Below, piece by piece: positions 36,166 through 47,500 of a DNA stretch of 64,000 nt. Source of the DNA: Eumeta japonica (lineage: Eukaryota > Arthropoda > Insecta > Lepidoptera > Psychidae); assembly GCA_005406025.1 (NCBI GenBank), contig BGZK01000096.1:724270-788269 (forward strand), read 5' to 3'. The notes beneath the pieces were generated by a model, which saw nothing but the letters and a program-made list of their open reading frames with translations, was not told the origin of the DNA and ran no database searches. Position 1 is the first letter of the stretch, and every line of letters starts with the position of its first letter. Made by a program: the position numbers and the translations under genes.

Positions 36166-36714
36166 AAAATTGTAGATAGACCTGTAACACAATAAAAAGG
36201 ATTTACTAAACAGATCGCTTTTAAAGGAAAAAAAATAGACGAACCTAGGGAAAAACCATGTTATTGATATATATATTTTTGAGTGTATTTTATTTAAACC
36301 GAGATTTGCGTTTATAAATCTATTGAGATTTGATAGATATCTACTTCATTCATGGCCGAAAATGGGAATATTTAGCTTCTTACACAACAAAGTCTTTTCT
36401 TCTATTGATAACTTATATAAATAAAGGGCCATGAATTCCTTCATATTTTTATTGATGAAACCTACGAAGTACCTAATCAAAAACAAAGATATGGCTAAAA
36501 TTAAAACTCTGTTTTTGAAGTTATACTTCTTTAGGCGCGTTAAGAAAAAATGATGAGAGTGAAATTTTAAGATTGTGTGACGCAAAATTAACAGATTGAA
36601 GCTGCCCGCTTAGAATTCGAATTTCGAATAATGAGAGAATTTATGTACATTTATATAAGAAAATAAAAAAATATTTAATTTTTAAAATTTAAACTGAAAT
36701 TTATTGACTGTGTT
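36166..36714. other. Left flank of the satellite array, probable mobile-element sequence
   Basis: At 36517-36540 'gaagttatacttctttaggc' plus 'gcgt' lies beside 'taagaaaaaatgatgagagt'. A related motif, 'gaagtataacttctcaagcg', is at 39238-39257, just beyond the array. This suggests that the array sits within one host element. No gene. Confidence 0.4.
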
Positions 36715-39222
36715 GGCGAGTACTTTGATACTCTATGGTAATCAGCGTCTGATGATGGAGCTGGAAGGTGGCCATAGGAACTCCGTAATTAAACGACGCA
36801 ACCCCATCGAGTTTGGGCTCGTTTGATTCCTCTTGACGAGTACTTTGATACTATATGGTAATCAGCGTCTGATGATGGAGCCAGAAGGTGGCCATAGGAA
36901 CTCCGTAATTAAACGACGCAACCCCATCGAGTTTGGGCTCGTTTGATTCGTCTTGACGAGTACTTTGATACTATATGGTAACCAGGGTCTGATGATGGAG
37001 CTGGAAGGTGGCCATAGGAACTCCGTAATTAAACGACGCAACCCCATCGAGTTTGGGCTCGTTTGATTCGTCTTGACGAGTACTTTGATACTATATGGTA
37101 ACCAGGGTCTGATGATGGAGCTGGAAGGTGGCCATAGGAACTCCGTAATTAAACGACGCAACCCCATCGAGTTTGGGCTCGTTTGATTCGTCTTGACGAG
37201 TACTTTGATACTATATGGTAATCAGCGTCTGATGATGGAGCTGGAAGGTGGCCATAGGAACTCCGTAATTAAACGACGCAACCCCATCGAGTTTGGGCTC
37301 GTTTGATTCGTCTTGACGAGTACTTTGATACTCTATGGTAATCAGCGTCTGATGATGGAGCTGGAAGGTGGCCATAGGAACTCCGTAATTAAACGACGCA
37401 ACCCCATCGAGTTTGGGCTCGTTTGATTCGTCTTGACGAGTACTTTGATACTATATGGTAATCAGCGTCTGATGATGGAGCTGGAAGATGGCCATAGGAA
37501 CTCCGTAATTAAACGACGCAACCCTATCGAGTTTGGGCTCGTTTGATTCGTCTTGACGAGTACTTTGATACTATATGGTAATCAGCGTCTGATGATGGAG
37601 CTGGAAGGTGGCCATAGGAACTCCGTAATTAAACGACGCAACCCCATCGAGTTTGGGCTCGTTTGATTCCTCTTGACGAGTACTTTGATACTATATGGTA
37701 ATCAGCGTCTGATGATGGAGCTAGAAGGTGGCCATAGGAACTCCGTAATTAAACGACGCAACCCCATCGAGTTTGGGCTCGTTTGATTCGTCTTGACGAG
37801 TACTTTGATACTATATGGTAATCAGCGTCTGATGATGGAGCTAGAAGGTGGCCATAGGAACTCCGTAATTAAACGACGCAACCCCATCGAGTTTGGGCTC
37901 GTTTGATTCGTCTTGACGAGTACTTTGATACTATATGGTAATCAGCGTCTGATGATGGAGCTGGAAGATGGCCATAGGAACTCCGTAATTAAACGACGCA
38001 ACCCCATCGAGTTTGGGCTCGTTTGATTCGTCTTGACGAGTACTTTGATACTATATGGTAATCAGCGTCTGATGATGGAGCTAGAAGGTGGCCATAGGAA
38101 CTCCGTAATTAAACGACGCAACCCCATCGAGTTTGGGCTCGTTTGATTCGTCTTGACGAGTACTTTGATACTATATGGTAATCAGCGTCTGATGATGGAG
38201 CCAAAGGTGGCCATAGGAACTCCGTAATTAAACGACGCAACCCCATCGAGTTTGGGCTCGTTTGATTCGTCTTGACGAGTACTTTGATACTATATGGTAA
38301 CCAGGGTCTGATGATGGAGCTGGAAGGTGGCCATAGGAACTCCGTAATTAAACGACGCAACCCCATCGAGTTTGGGCTCGTTTGATTCCTCTTGACGAGT
38401 ACTTTGATACTATATGGTAATCAGCGTCTGATGATGGAGCTGGAAGATGGCCATAGGAACTCCGTAATTAAACGACGCAACCCTATCGAGTTTGGGCTCG
38501 TTTGATTCGTCTTGACGAGTACTTTGATACTATATGGTAATCAGCGTCTGATGATGGAGCTGGAAGGTGGCCATAGGAACTCCGTAATTAAACGACGCAA
38601 CCCCATCGAGTTTGGGCTCGTTTGATTCGTCTTGACGAGTACTTTGATACTATATGGTAATCAGCGTCTGATGATGGAGCTAGAAGGTGGCCATAGGAAC
38701 TCCGTAATTAAACGAAGCAACCCCATCGAGTTTGGGCTCGTTTGATTCGTCTTGACGAGTACTTTAATACTATATGGTAATCAGCGTCTGATGATGGAGC
38801 CAAAAGGTGGCCATAGGAACTCCGTAATTAAACGACGCAACCCCATCGAGTTTGGGCTCGTTTGATTCGTCTTGACGAGTACTTTGATACTATATGGTAA
38901 CCAGGGTCTGATGATGGAGCTGGAAGGTGGCCATAGGAACTCCGTAATTAAACGACGCAACCCCATCGAGTTTGGGCTCGTTTGATTCCTCTTGACGAGT
39001 ACTTTGATACTATATGGTAATCAGCGTCTGATGATGGAGCTGGAAGATGGCCATAGGAACTCCGTAATTAAACGACGCAACCCTATCGAGTTTGGGCTCG
39101 TTTGATTCGTCTTGACGAGTACTTTGATACTCTATGGTAATCAGCGTCTGATGATGGAGCTGGAAGGTGGCCATAGGAACTCCGTAATTAAACGACGCAA
39201 CCCCATCGAGTTTGGGCTCGTT
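36715..39222. repeat. 120-bp satellite array, about 21 units
   Basis: Head-to-tail units of 120 bases, each containing 'gagtactttgatactatatg', 'gcgtctgatgatggagc', 'ggccataggaactccgtaat' and 'ccatcgagtttgggctcg'. Unit 13 (from 38161) has lost one base; the last unit breaks off at 39222. Units differ by a few diagnostic changes: 'taatcagcg' versus 'taaccaggg'; 'ctggaagg', 'ctagaagg', 'ctggaagatgg' or 'ccaaaagg'; 'ccccatcg' versus 'ccctatcg'; 'gattcg' versus 'gattcc'. Because 120 is divisible by three, the minus strand shows 40-residue periodic frames where the 'ccaggg' variant removes a stop. These are not genes. The array lies inside the ZAD gene's first large intron. Confidence 0.97.
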
Positions 39223-39954
39223 TTTAATGATGCCAAAGAAGTATAACTTCTCAAGCGCGTACTTATTCTAGTAATGGACAAAGAAAATCTAATGTTAGAC
39301 ACCTACTAACGAACCACGAACCAATTGTAAGCCGTCAACTGTTGATGTAGCCATGGCAATGCCTAAAATGGAGGATTTGCAATTTAAACTTCTAATCTTA
39401 ATTACGAGATTTTTTTGGTCAGTACTGTGGTGCTAATTGCTATATACAAATATTGGCGCTGTCGGTGAATTACGGTTATAAATTATTCATTATTGATTCA
39501 TTTTTGCGAAAAATGTTCAAAAACTTATTCGGTTGTATTATCAGAATTGTCGACTCATTAAACTTCCAGGTCAAAGATTGATTTACTTCTAGAAAAGCAT
39601 AAATCTTTTACATTTTAATCAATACTCCTCATTTATTGGAGAAGAAATTATATTGTTGATAAGTGTGTTATGAAAACTGCTTTCCTGGCCATAATGAAAA
39701 GAAACGACCCATTTTGTTTACGGATTTTTAAACCTATATTCTACACCAAATATAAGAAATAAAAAGTTAGGATAAAATGTATAAAGAAAATGTAGTCCCA
39801 TGGAGTATCAAAGAACTAATGCAAACTTTCACATAAGAAAACACTTTATTTGCTCACGCCACATACACGATCACACTCAATCACGCACGCGCACACACAA
39901 TACTTTGAAATGCAATAAAAATTATGAAAATTCATTTATATAAGCTATGGAAGA
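39223..39954. other. Right flank of the satellite array
   Basis: AT-rich. It starts with 'taatgatgccaaagaagtat', related to the left flank. At 39347-39360 'gtagccatggcaat' is a one-mismatch X-box-like sequence, probably chance. A CA-rich run lies at about 39865-39900. Confidence 0.4.
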
Positions 39955-40223
39955 GTTGGACATCGTGAGGCTAAAAATATTGTAGAAAATTAAAAAATAA
40001 GTTTTTCAAACTGTACCGTGTGAGATATCAAATGAAAGGGCTTTTTAGTAGGTCTCAAATATATGATTTCAGAAAAATGTACAAAAAGCCTATGGCCTGA
40101 AAATAACATTATAAATATCTCAATATTGTGCGTACAAACTAACTTTTGCAGTTGTTTGCAGTATTTAATTACCACAAACAAAGTTTGGTCAGATTAAAAC
40201 AGCATAGTAGTTAATTTATTTAT

Positions 40224-40294
<71 letters not shown>

Positions 40295-40360
40295 CAAAGA
40301 TATTATCAGTACCAAACCGTCTTGAGGTGAGTTTAACTCGCACTTGTCAGGTTTTTATTG
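39955..40360 (+). repeat. Lepidopteran repeat family A, partial, with embedded (TA)n
   Basis: 'caaactgtaccgtgtgagat' and 'atcaaatgaaagggctttt' match the interior of the element at 7255-8105. The right end 'aaccgtcttgaggtgagttt' then 'aactcgcacttg' is its terminus. A (TA)n run occupies about 40228-40291. Confidence 0.55.
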
Positions 40361-40679
40361 TATTTTATTTGTCACTATCTAATACGTCTTTTAAATTATT
40401 TTTTTGTATTTACTTGACATTGCTCTTGGAAATACGATAATTAAATTTTAATTCTTCAAATTAAATGAAAAGAGATGTCATAGATAAGCGTCGACATAAA
40501 ATATTACGATATTTGTACGACAAAGTTACTAAACCAGAATTTATATCTCCATAACCATAATATTGGAAAATGATTAACTCAAAGTCACCCAAGGAGCGTG
40601 GTAAAAGTTACACTCCGAGTTTATCTATACTATGAAATCAGAGCATGAAAATCTGCACTAAAAAGCCGAAGTAACTGAC

Positions 40680-40930
40680 ATAACCCGATAACAGTAAGTG
40701 AACGTGACAGAGGGCAGGCCACATTGCTAGGGAGCCGATACCTAGGAAAGGCGGTAAAAGTGCTGGCTAATAGAATTACCTGGACTAATTACCTGGTAAA
40801 GGGCGCCGACCACCAGTAGTTACAGGTGGTGTCAGATGTTTGTCGTGAAAGTCTCAACAGAGATCTATGCCCAACAGAGAAGATTAAGACGACAAACGAG
40901 GAAAAGCTTATTTTAAGTTATAAAGGAGAT
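40680..40930 (+). repeat. Degraded LINE 3' remnant (RTE-like)
   Basis: The region 'agagggcaggccacattgct' to 'tatgcccaacagagaagatt' reads as the ending common to lepidopteran LINEs, in which a 'grwxgHxar' segment is followed by 'YAQQ' close to the 3' end. It is too broken for an open frame, and the exact clade is uncertain. Confidence 0.4.
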
Positions 40931-41304
40931 TTTTTTTTAATAAAATATAAACCATAATAAAAATTTAACAAGTGTTTTTGAATTTATTTCCTAGAATGTT
41001 AGTTCTTGCTGTTGTTGCTGAAAGTGTGTGAAGTGTTAACATATACGATGTGATATGCATGTTTATACGTATCGCGAGTGTGGCCTACGCGCACGCGCCT
41101 ACAGGCTGCGTAGCCACGCGTAGTGATATTGTAGATGTTGTAGACTTGTAGCACGTCATAATAGTATTGTAACTTAATCACTCATAAGATACGTTCGCTA
41201 TAATTGTATCACAAAATTAAGTGACTTTATAAGTATTATAACAAAAAGTTTAAATCGAACAGCCTCTGTAATACAGTAAATAAGAATATATACAAATATT
41301 TTAC

Positions 41305-41499
41305 CATGGTCGGTAAACAGGTGCGCAGCTTAAACAGTATTTGCCTCTGTTCGGACTCTTTATCGAAGATGTGCAACCTGGGGCCGCTCTTGAGGGAGCA
41401 CAGTCGGCAGAGGTCCGTGAACGCGGTGAAATTGAGGTCCTCGGGCTCGGTCATCGCGAAGCACCGGATCAGCAGGTCGAGCAGGCACGAGTTGTCCAT
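41305..41499 (-). CDS. ZAD-domain gene, exon 1 (start and first half of ZAD)
   Basis: On the minus strand the exon encodes 65 residues from ATG at 41499 to the donor ATG|gtaaaa. The product begins 'MDNSCLLDLLIRCF' and contains 'FTDLCRLCSLKSGPRLHIFD' (CxxC at C31/C34), then 'ESEQRQILFKLRTCLPTM', a clear N-terminal half of a ZAD domain. It joins phase 0 to exon 2 at 26246, giving '...RTCLPTM-QISKDDFLPKKIC...', normal ZAD spacing. An in-frame TAA lies just upstream of the ATG, and a CpG-rich patch (41530-41760) precedes it, which supports this start. ZAD domains dimerise and usually belong to insect-expanded C2H2 transcription factors acting in the nucleus. The intron that follows is about 15 kb, unusually long, and repeat-filled. 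Confidence 0.88.
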
Positions 41500-41529
41500 G
41501 AATACGGCGGACAACTCACATCGGTGAGA

Positions 41530-41760
41530 TAGAGTTTAATACGCGCCCCCGGCGGTCATATCAGGGGAGAGGTACGTCGCGCCGCCGCCGTGTCCCGGTG
41601 CCACTGGCCCGAGGAGGCAGTGCGGCGGCGCGGCCCTCCCCCCTCTCCCTCGGCACGCACCCCCTGCACCTCGCGCCCCACGCCGCCCGCCAAACCGCAC
41701 ACACGTACCCCACCCACGGAAAACGCGTACGAGCTTTCCCAATTCGATTGCGTCGGACAA
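41530..41760. promoter_or_regulatory. CpG-rich promoter patch of the ZAD gene
   Basis: Sequence dense in G/C and CpG lies immediately upstream of the ZAD start codon and ends abruptly in AT-rich DNA on the right. Several frames are open on both strands because of composition. It is the likely promoter and 5' untranslated region of the minus-strand gene. Since NME5 lies to the right on the plus strand with an unlocated first exon, the patch might serve both genes; that is inference. Confidence 0.5.
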
Positions 41761-44649
41761 TCAGTCGACGCGCTAAACATTGACGCTGTTTCGTCCGTTT
41801 TACAAAAATCGTTGTTGATCTATTACATATCACTAAATTCTTATGACAGTGACAAAAGTGATAAAGTGCGAAGCGTAAATACAAGTAGCTTATTTGCATT
41901 TACAATTACGCTTTATCACTTTTAGTTGTAATCCATTATTTTATTTATCTACTTAGCCATCTCTCGGCGAGACAACGCTTGGATCAAAATATTACCTACT
42001 ACTTATATTGCAATTAAAAGGATTAATACGCATTTATTTTTTACTTTGTTTCGTTTGTGTTTATTTAGTTTTGTTTGTATCAGGGGTTTTTTTATTTCAT
42101 TTTTATTTTATGCTTTCTAAGCTTTATATTCTACGAATAGACACTGTATGATCGACAAATACCAATTAATTGCAAAGTACCACTGTTTATGCTGCTCTTA
42201 TTACGCGCAAGAGGTAATTGTCAGTCTGGGGCTTAACTTTTTCGCCAATATATTCCTAACGATCTTGGGCCTGTGACCTTGATTGTCTAGTGGCCTTAAA
42301 TTCAGCCACTTTCATTTTGGTTGTTAATGCTTATAATTATGGTTAGCAAATCTCGCTTTAGCCCACGTTTTGTTTTATTCGACAGCCTGCGTGCGAACAG
42401 TGTCGTACGTTAAAGCTGACAGAGCTGATGGAGTTGACAGACGTCAAAGTCTGACGTCACGCTCCGCGCTTAGTCCACCCGCTGTCAAAGTCTGTCTTCT
42501 ATATTATATGGAAAAAAAACCATGAATTTGGAGATGAAAAAGGGCGTAAACAATGTATGTTGCTAATTGTGAACTCAATTAAAGAAAGCTATTTAATAAT
42601 GCTAACGACAGGTTGTAGTAGAATTTCAAAGACTGAGAAGCAGGATTTCAATACTTTAATTGTAATAAGTGTTGTATTTTATTATGTAAAAATATTTTTA
42701 TGTTTAGAACATTTTGTAATTATAGCTTGAAACTAGGTACTATCAGAAACTACAATGCATTAAAAACTGTTATCGTATTTTACCATTGTTTTTTTTTTGT
42801 AGTTTATAGCTTATTTTACAGTTTACACCATCCATGCCTTGCTGTATTCAGCGCCCTACACTATCACGCAAAATCGTAATCACTCATTCATTGAATCCTT
42901 TAACCATCTCCCATGTTCGTAGTCCGTACTCCGCACCCCGCTGTGCCTTATTATATTCAGACTCGTACTATGTCGAATCGTGTTTACTCATTCTATCATT
43001 CAACTTCATTCATTCATTTTTTCATTCATCTTACATATTTATACCCTGATTCTTCACAAACGTGAAGCGTGATATTGGCTTAGAAACTATCACCAATTTA
43101 TCCTCATTTCTCTTATTTATTCCATGATCAGACCTTGATCATCATGTATCTGTAAACTATGCACTAAGATCATTTCACTGAACCCAAAATAATACCTTTG
43201 TTCATGATAGCGTGGATGTCCTGTTAATTCTAAGTGATGCTGCAGCATCAGTTCATGTTTTTCTAAATCATTAACCTAACAGAATATCAATCTCAATTCG
43301 GTCAGACCTGTGGATGATGATCACATCCAACTATTATAAAATAGAACTGATAATCTTCAAATGGCTGAACACATTTCTTTGATCCATAACTAAGGACCTT
43401 CTCGATGGAGCTACCTTTCAAACAAAAATATCTAAGTGGAAAATGGTTCAGGCATTTGGGAACTAAGATGCCACAGGAAGACACATAGATATACACTATA
43501 TATAACATTATAACTTAAACTTATAACAACCTTCTGTTTGAGTCGGAAGTTAACAATAGAGTTCTGTATTCTACTCGTAAGTGTATAGGATGGAATCGAT
43601 CATGCATCTTTTCGCAAATACACATAATTTCCTCCTTTTTTATAACAACTTTGCTAACGTAACTACAACAAAAATACATCATTAAAAATATGCTTATAAA
43701 CAATATAAAATTAATATGAACACAACGCTACTAAATACTCGGTCAGACTGAAGCGCGAGAACCGAGCGCCGCGCGCCGCCCGCCCCCAAAGACAGGTGGC
43801 AGCGTCTAGTAATTTACCTACAAATGACACTAATGAAGGTATCATTACATTAGTCTCTGATTTACCATATATGTTCCACTCACCTCTAAATGAACAAGAG
43901 AAACTAAGGCAAATTATCGTATAAACGATACAGAGCACGCAATATTATTTGCGGACTCAAAATTGTTGACTTTCAGGGTAAGTTTCACTGTAAAGTTTTA
44001 GAGCCGCAACAATGCTATCTCTACAAACTCCCCAACAAATAAATCATGTTTGTATATTCGATATCAGTGAAAAATATTGTTATGAACTTAAATATTAATC
44101 ACACACAATCTTAGTTTCAAAAACGTCAATATCGTAAACGTAACACTTATACAAACAAAATACCTATCTGCACGAAATTCGACGACAAGCACGCACACGC
44201 ATGCATCCGTGCATCCGTCCACCGCTCGCGTCTGGGTCACGCGATCAACTGTAGGTAGCTGCAGGCCGCAATATAAGACTGGAGGACGGAGGACGGGAAG
44301 CGCAGCATCATGCACGTGTTTTTTTCACAGGGGTGTCAGTGCGAATATTTTACGTACATTTCTGAGCTATTTATCTCAGAAACTGCTTCTTCAGTGACTA
44401 TGGTTTCTTTGGCAAAATTGTTCTATAAAAGACGGATATTATGAATATTTACGGATAGATGCATGATCGATTCCATACGATATATGCTATTTTATTTTTA
44501 TTTGCTATACACTGATGTTTTACTTTATCATTACGATTCATTAACGTAATCTGTATATTTTCAGGAAAGGTTTTATACATTGAATAGTCATTCTTATCTA
44601 AAAAGAATATGTAAATCCTTTTGGAATATCTAAAAAGATGTTGATAATT
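41761..44649. other. Non-coding stretch between the ZAD gene and NME5
   Basis: No NME5 first exon could be recognised. Minor features: a diverged duplication of about 110 bases at 42833-43035 ('ttgctgtattcagcg' and 'ccttattatattcagac'); a GC-rich patch at 43740-43805 ('cgagcgccgcgcgccgcccg'); and another at 44180-44330 ending in a polypyrimidine-AG ('tttttttcacag'). Confidence 0.45.
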
Positions 44650-45025
44650 CTTTTTTACAGCATTTTTGATGGGCAAATGAGCATGCGAGCCACTAAAGAG
44701 TAGGTGGTCACCGACGTCCACGGACAGTTGCAATTCCACAGAAGACTCCAGTGCGTTGCCAGCCTCTTGCGTAGGAATATATTATATGATGGAAGGAGGA
44801 ATGGGCTGACGGAGAGATAATGAATTGATGAAGGGGGAATGAAGTGACACGGGGGAAGGGATAATAGAGGGGTGTGGCCCACCGGAACTCTCACTCAGTG
44901 ACCGTAACACAGCAGCGGGAGCTGTTAATTCACGTCTTTATTTTGCGAGTGGATGCTATTTCACCAGTCGGGTCGGCTCATTTTTGTGCTCTAGCCAAAT
45001 TGACAACAGCACGGCTCTACCACGA
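44650..45025 (+). repeat. Lepidopteran interspersed repeat
   Basis: 'gatgggcaaatgagcatgcg', 'gtggtcaccgacgtccacgg', 'ccagtgcgttgccagcctct', 'tgtggcccaccggaactctc' and 'caccagtcgggtcggctca' occur in the order I remember for one of the most abundant lepidopteran repeats. Open frames here (44449-44894, minus) are by-products. Confidence 0.6.
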
Positions 45026-46159
45026 CATTGATTAGGTTATTTTGATTACATTGTTTAGATACTTTCTGTATTGAACAGGTCATTTAAAGTTTTATCAAGA
45101 TCTAACGGAAATCTTCAGAGACGAGAAAATTTCAAGAAGCAATGAAGATCACATACGATTCTGAAAATAAAGAATTTAAGACTAACAGTGTCCTACGGTT
45201 TTATTCACGGAAATCCAATAAAAACTTGTTTTTCGGTTTCCTTTGACAAGTGTTTGCGGATGAATCTGAGTTTATGAGCACGATTTTTAGAATGCTTATC
45301 ACAATGCAGTGTTACAAATATTAGCTCTCTTTTAGTAAAGCCTATAGCCTTTAATGTTTCTGATCGCTTTCCCTTTAAATATGATCTAAAATTCTTTACC
45401 TACTTTTTTAAAACGATAATTTTTTTGGTAATTCGTTTCCTCTAAGCGGCCGTGTTTCATTTAAATGCCGTATTTCGAAGGCCTAACCATAATCGAATTT
45501 TAAAATCTAACCTCAAACTAAAATTGTTAAATGTAATTCCAACATCAGAAAAATAAATTATTGAGATACGACAGCAAATTACACGCCTGTAATATTTTTA
45601 CCTATCACCAACTCCAAAAATAATGAATTAGGTACTGTAAATATTGAAATAAAAATCTTATTTGTAATTGTAACTGTGTGAAAATATATTGTAATATTTG
45701 GCCTAGATTTATAGCATAAAAAAAGAAAATAATCTATCATTCGTTATAACGTGACAAATGTTATTTCATGACGTTTAAAAACGTCAGAACAGAATGCAAA
45801 AAATTAAGGAGAATAAACATTGAATAGGATCTCAAGCACAGTTTACTTATTACGACAAGGTTAATAACAACCATTTTCAATTGTAATTTTATTATAATTC
45901 GTAGAGTATGAGTAGTATATATTTATGTAGGTATGGCATGATATATTACACAGAAAAACAAAATTGATTTTATTTTGTTGTATGAAATTTTTCTATGGTT
46001 GTCTACTAATTTGAGTGCGCTGATTTCAAATCTACCCTCAGAGTTTTTGTAGCAGCTCTAGTTATTGAGATGCAGGTACCGTCTAGAATTTACTGAAGTA
46101 GTCAATAATTTCTAGCAATAGCGGTTGAAACTAAACTAGTTTCTGTATAAATTTCGTTA
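45026..46159. other. AT-rich non-coding stretch
   Basis: Nothing recognised. Confidence 0.5.
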
Positions 46160-46845
46160 TGTCTTCCTCAAAAAGTACGTATTTAAACAGCTTTGAGTGT
46201 TTTTGTGTTATTTGTGAAAATATATGTGCATATACTCAAAAAATTCCGTTTGAATGTGTCGGACTTTGTGAAAAAAGCATACTTGGACTACTTTAGATTT
46301 CTATTACTGACAAACGCCAAGCCCCGGATACCTAGTTTGGTATGTATAAATTGTGAAGTCTTTGCAATTATGGACAAACAAAAAAAGATCCTCGTTTAAA
46401 TGCAAAGCTCCTATGATGTGCGTAAACCATCCAATCATCACGATGACTGTTATTTCTTTGTTACGAAAATCATAGGAATAAACCGTAAAAATTGCCCGAA
46501 GTGGATATATCCTAACTTAAAATCTGCTATAAGACCAGACTTGAATATTTGAATACTAGTGACGCACCAGTACCACAACAGTCATGTACATCTTTAGAAC
46601 GTTCAGGCGAGTGCAAGCAACAAATCAGTAATTACGACAATAGTAGAGACAGTGATTTTGATTTCTTTGGTTATCCTTGAGAAAATCAAAGTTGGCATTT
46701 TTAGTGGCCCACAAATCAGGAAGTTGACAGATGATACAAATTTCATTAACCATATGACAGCTATCGAGAAATGTGCATGGCAAGAGTTTATTTGGGTAAT
46801 GACGAATTTTTTGAGACATACAGTCTGATGCGTACATCTATATTA
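46160..46845 (+). pseudogene. Broken copy of an unnamed cysteine-rich arthropod repeat protein
   Basis: Pieces in two or three frames read in order: 'ECFCVICENI' (about 46187-46216); then after a shift 'VKKAYLDYFRF' and 'PRIPSLVCINCEVFAIMDK'; then 'SNHHDDCYFFVTKIIGINRK' (about 46430-46490), 'YPNLKSAIRPD', a gap, and 'KIKVGIFSGPQIRKLTDD' with 'EKCAWQEFIWVMTNFL' (about 46682-46815). The order matches a multi-copy family of hypothetical proteins in aphids and other arthropods, with a zinc-type cysteine N-terminus and a 'KVGxFxGPQIRxL' segment. From memory it spreads like a mobile element; its function is unknown. This copy is inactivated by frameshifts and stops. Confidence 0.6.
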
Positions 46846-47289
46846 CCACAACTATAAAATTCTAACTTCTGCCTGAGAATTGCCCGCGACCCTCGATTTC
46901 ACGATTGTATCATATATCTTCTCTCTGCACAAGACTTCAACGTCGATTCAGTGTAGTTATGTAGAAAGAAGAATCTATCGTCAATGTTATAAAAATCACA
47001 AGGCTTTATTTTTCTAACGAGAATTGCCATCTCTATGAATTTGCCCGTAAAGAACTTTACTAAATTAAAATTATTTATTTTTTTAATGCCGATTTTTTTT
47101 TTGTAATGTTTTATTATACTACAATGAAGAGGCCTGGAAATATTATATTTTATTTAAACTATCGTAAGATAAATTTCTATTTCAGATACATCTACTCATT
47201 TTCAATAGATATTTTTGAGTCAGGTTTTAAATATTCCTGTATTGAGGCCTAGCTGCCCTTTCACAAACTTTTTATTGTAGATTAAAGGG
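46846..47289. other. AT-rich non-coding stretch
   Basis: Nothing recognised. Confidence 0.5.
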
Positions 47290-47500
47290 CTTGACATTAA
47301 ATCCTCCACCAATCTAATGCGGGTTAGGGATTATTGACTAACCTTATCACAAGTGCTATCGCAACGACTAAGACCAGCGATTCAGTGCGCCCTCGGTGAT
47401 TTGGTTATATTAAAAATTCATCGAACTTCGAATCCAGTACCTCCTGGTTTGAGAGCAACGCTCTTAACCGCTAATCTATCACCGTTAAAATATAGGTATT
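47290..47500 (-). mobile_element. tRNA-derived SINE, minus orientation
   Basis: On the minus strand 'tgatagattagcggttaaga' resembles a tRNA A-box region, and 'ggtactggattcgaagttcg' a B-box. The arrangement parallels 34225-34375. The plus-strand frame at 47353-47556 overlapping it is not a gene. Confidence 0.5.

Noticed and set aside
36715..39222. Regular repeats suggestive of CRISPR
   Set aside because: Units are contiguous and homogeneous over 120 bases with no unique spacers, and the genome is eukaryotic.
39347..39360. X-box-like 'gtagccatggcaat'
   Set aside because: One mismatch at a conserved end base and no promoter context.
41306..41532. Plus-strand frames of 63-73 codons
   Set aside because: They are antisense shadows of ZAD exon 1.
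41536..41925. Several long frames on both strands in GC-rich DNA
   Set aside because: CpG-rich composition depletes stops; products are Arg/Pro/Gly-rich with no family similarity. Treated as promoter and 5' leader.
44449..44894. Overlapping minus-strand frames of 79-96 codons
   Set aside because: They overlap a common lepidopteran repeat and lack any protein family signature.
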